64,000 bases of DNA. Origin: Sinorhizobium arboris LMG 14919. GTDB taxonomy: Bacteria; Pseudomonadota; Alphaproteobacteria; Rhizobiales; Rhizobiaceae. Within the stretch, counting starts at the first letter, position 1. Every line of letters starts with the position of its first letter. Below the pieces are notes generated by a model. It was not told the DNA's origin. It worked only from the letters and a program-made list of their open reading frames with translations, and did no database searches. Below are positions 63,560 to 64,000 of the stretch, piece after piece. The stretch is from the NCBI RefSeq assembly GCF_000427465.1, contig NZ_ATYB01000009.1, positions 372,001 through 436,000 on the forward strand. Reading direction: 5' to 3'. The position numbers and the translations under genes were made by a program.

Positions 63560-64000
63560 ATGATCCATTCCGCCGCCTCCGCGCCGGCAGACGCAGCGCC
63601 GTCATACCGCCTTGCGGGCCTGACCAAGAACTTTCCGGGACTGACCGCAGTTGCGGATGTCGATCTCTCCGTCCGCCGTGGCGAGATCCACGGTATCATC
63701 GGCCGCAACGGCGCCGGCAAGTCCGTGCTGATGAGCCTCATATCCGGTGCGCAGCAGGCGACCTCCGGTGCGATCGAGATCGGCGGGCAGGTCGTTGGCA
63801 TCGCCGATTACAACCCTGTACGCGCCCATGGCCTCGGCGTCTCGCTCGTGCCGCAGGAGCCGAAATTCGCGCCGCGGCTCTCGGTTGTCGACAACATGTT
63901 CATGGGCCAGCCGCTGGCGCGGCGGTTCGGCTTTCTGCGTCGCGCCGACATGCGGCTGAAGGCGATCGAGGTGGCCGAGGCCGTCGGGCTTTCGATCGAT
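63560..64000 (+). CDS. sugar ABC transporter ATP-binding protein (5' part, runs off the window)
   Basis: The first 147 codons of an RbsA/XylG-type ATPase. LTKNFPGLTAVADVDLSVRR leads to Walker A GRNGAGKSVLMSLIS (~53-67), then LVPQEPKFAPRLSVVDNMFM with the Q-loop. Signature and Walker B lie beyond the edge. It begins 54 bp after the binding-protein gene and forms one operon with it. The permease is expected to the right, outside the window. Confidence 0.9.
   Translation, partial: MIHSAASAPADAAPSYRLAGLTKNFPGLTAVADVDLSVRRGEIHGIIGRNGAGKSVLMSLISGAQQATSGAIEIGGQVVGIADYNPVRAHGLGVSLVPQEPKFAPRLSVVDNMFMGQPLARRFGFLRRADMRLKAIEVAEAVGLSID

Overview
The window is a GC-rich alphaproteobacterial sequence. Its protein families and gene order suggest Sinorhizobium (Ensifer). 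From memory, the order kdp - rhtX - (rhb) - rhrA - rhtA - acyltransferase ... katG - ohr follows the symbiotic megaplasmid (pSymA type) of S. meliloti. No rRNA, tRNA, CRISPR array, transposase or origin was seen; this looks like accessory-replicon DNA made of many small operons, each with its own regulator.

Layout. 0-8.2 kb: stress defence, with Ohr peroxidase, a TetR protein divergent from an ABC-F ATPase, a TetR/quinone oxidoreductase pair sharing an operator-like motif, the catalase-peroxidase KatG and a double cupin. 8.3-15.6 kb: a six-gene operon with a BMP-type substrate-binding protein, amidase, duplicated ABC ATPase, two permeases and a cytosine-deaminase-like amidohydrolase; a RutR-like palindrome lies upstream. 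15.6-18.8 kb: a TauE/SafE exporter with a possible structured leader, a small membrane protein and DNA polymerase IV. 18.9-23.7 kb: the periplasmic aldehyde oxidoreductase paoABC and a methyltransferase behind a perfect 33-bp palindrome. 23.8-26.5 kb: a LysR regulator opposite an SDR, a secreted SnoaL-like protein and a secreted Atu4866-family protein.

26.7-33.8 kb is the rhizobactin 1021 locus. The transporter rhtX, the regulator rhrA, the receptor rhtA and a siderophore acyltransferase are intact. The biosynthetic operon is reduced to the first ~96 codons of rhbA joined, out of frame, to the last ~218 codons of rhbF; rhbB-E are gone. The strain should be able to import the siderophore but not make it. 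This is the most notable feature of the window.

34.0-44.8 kb: a potassium island with two tiny membrane proteins (the second is KdpF), kdpABC, kdpDE, ktrAB and a two-helix K+ channel. A palindromic repeat with CTAGAGC/GCTCTAG ends sits between kdpF and kdpA. 45-54 kb: truncated globin, a DUF2161 protein, rhodanese/FtrA, a Stf0 sulfotransferase, an Lrp/MFS pair, a GST, an AadA-like nucleotidyltransferase, and a threonine-dehydratase-like gene broken by one amber codon next to an ArsR regulator. 54-61 kb: a TetR/DHA2 efflux pair with a palindromic operator, a diguanylate cyclase, RecX, a LysR/oxidoreductase pair and a DUF2277 protein. 61.2-64 kb: an exported alpha-carbonic anhydrase and the start of a sugar ABC transporter operon that runs off the right edge.

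Functions are assigned from recognised motifs and remembered family sequences; no database search was run.
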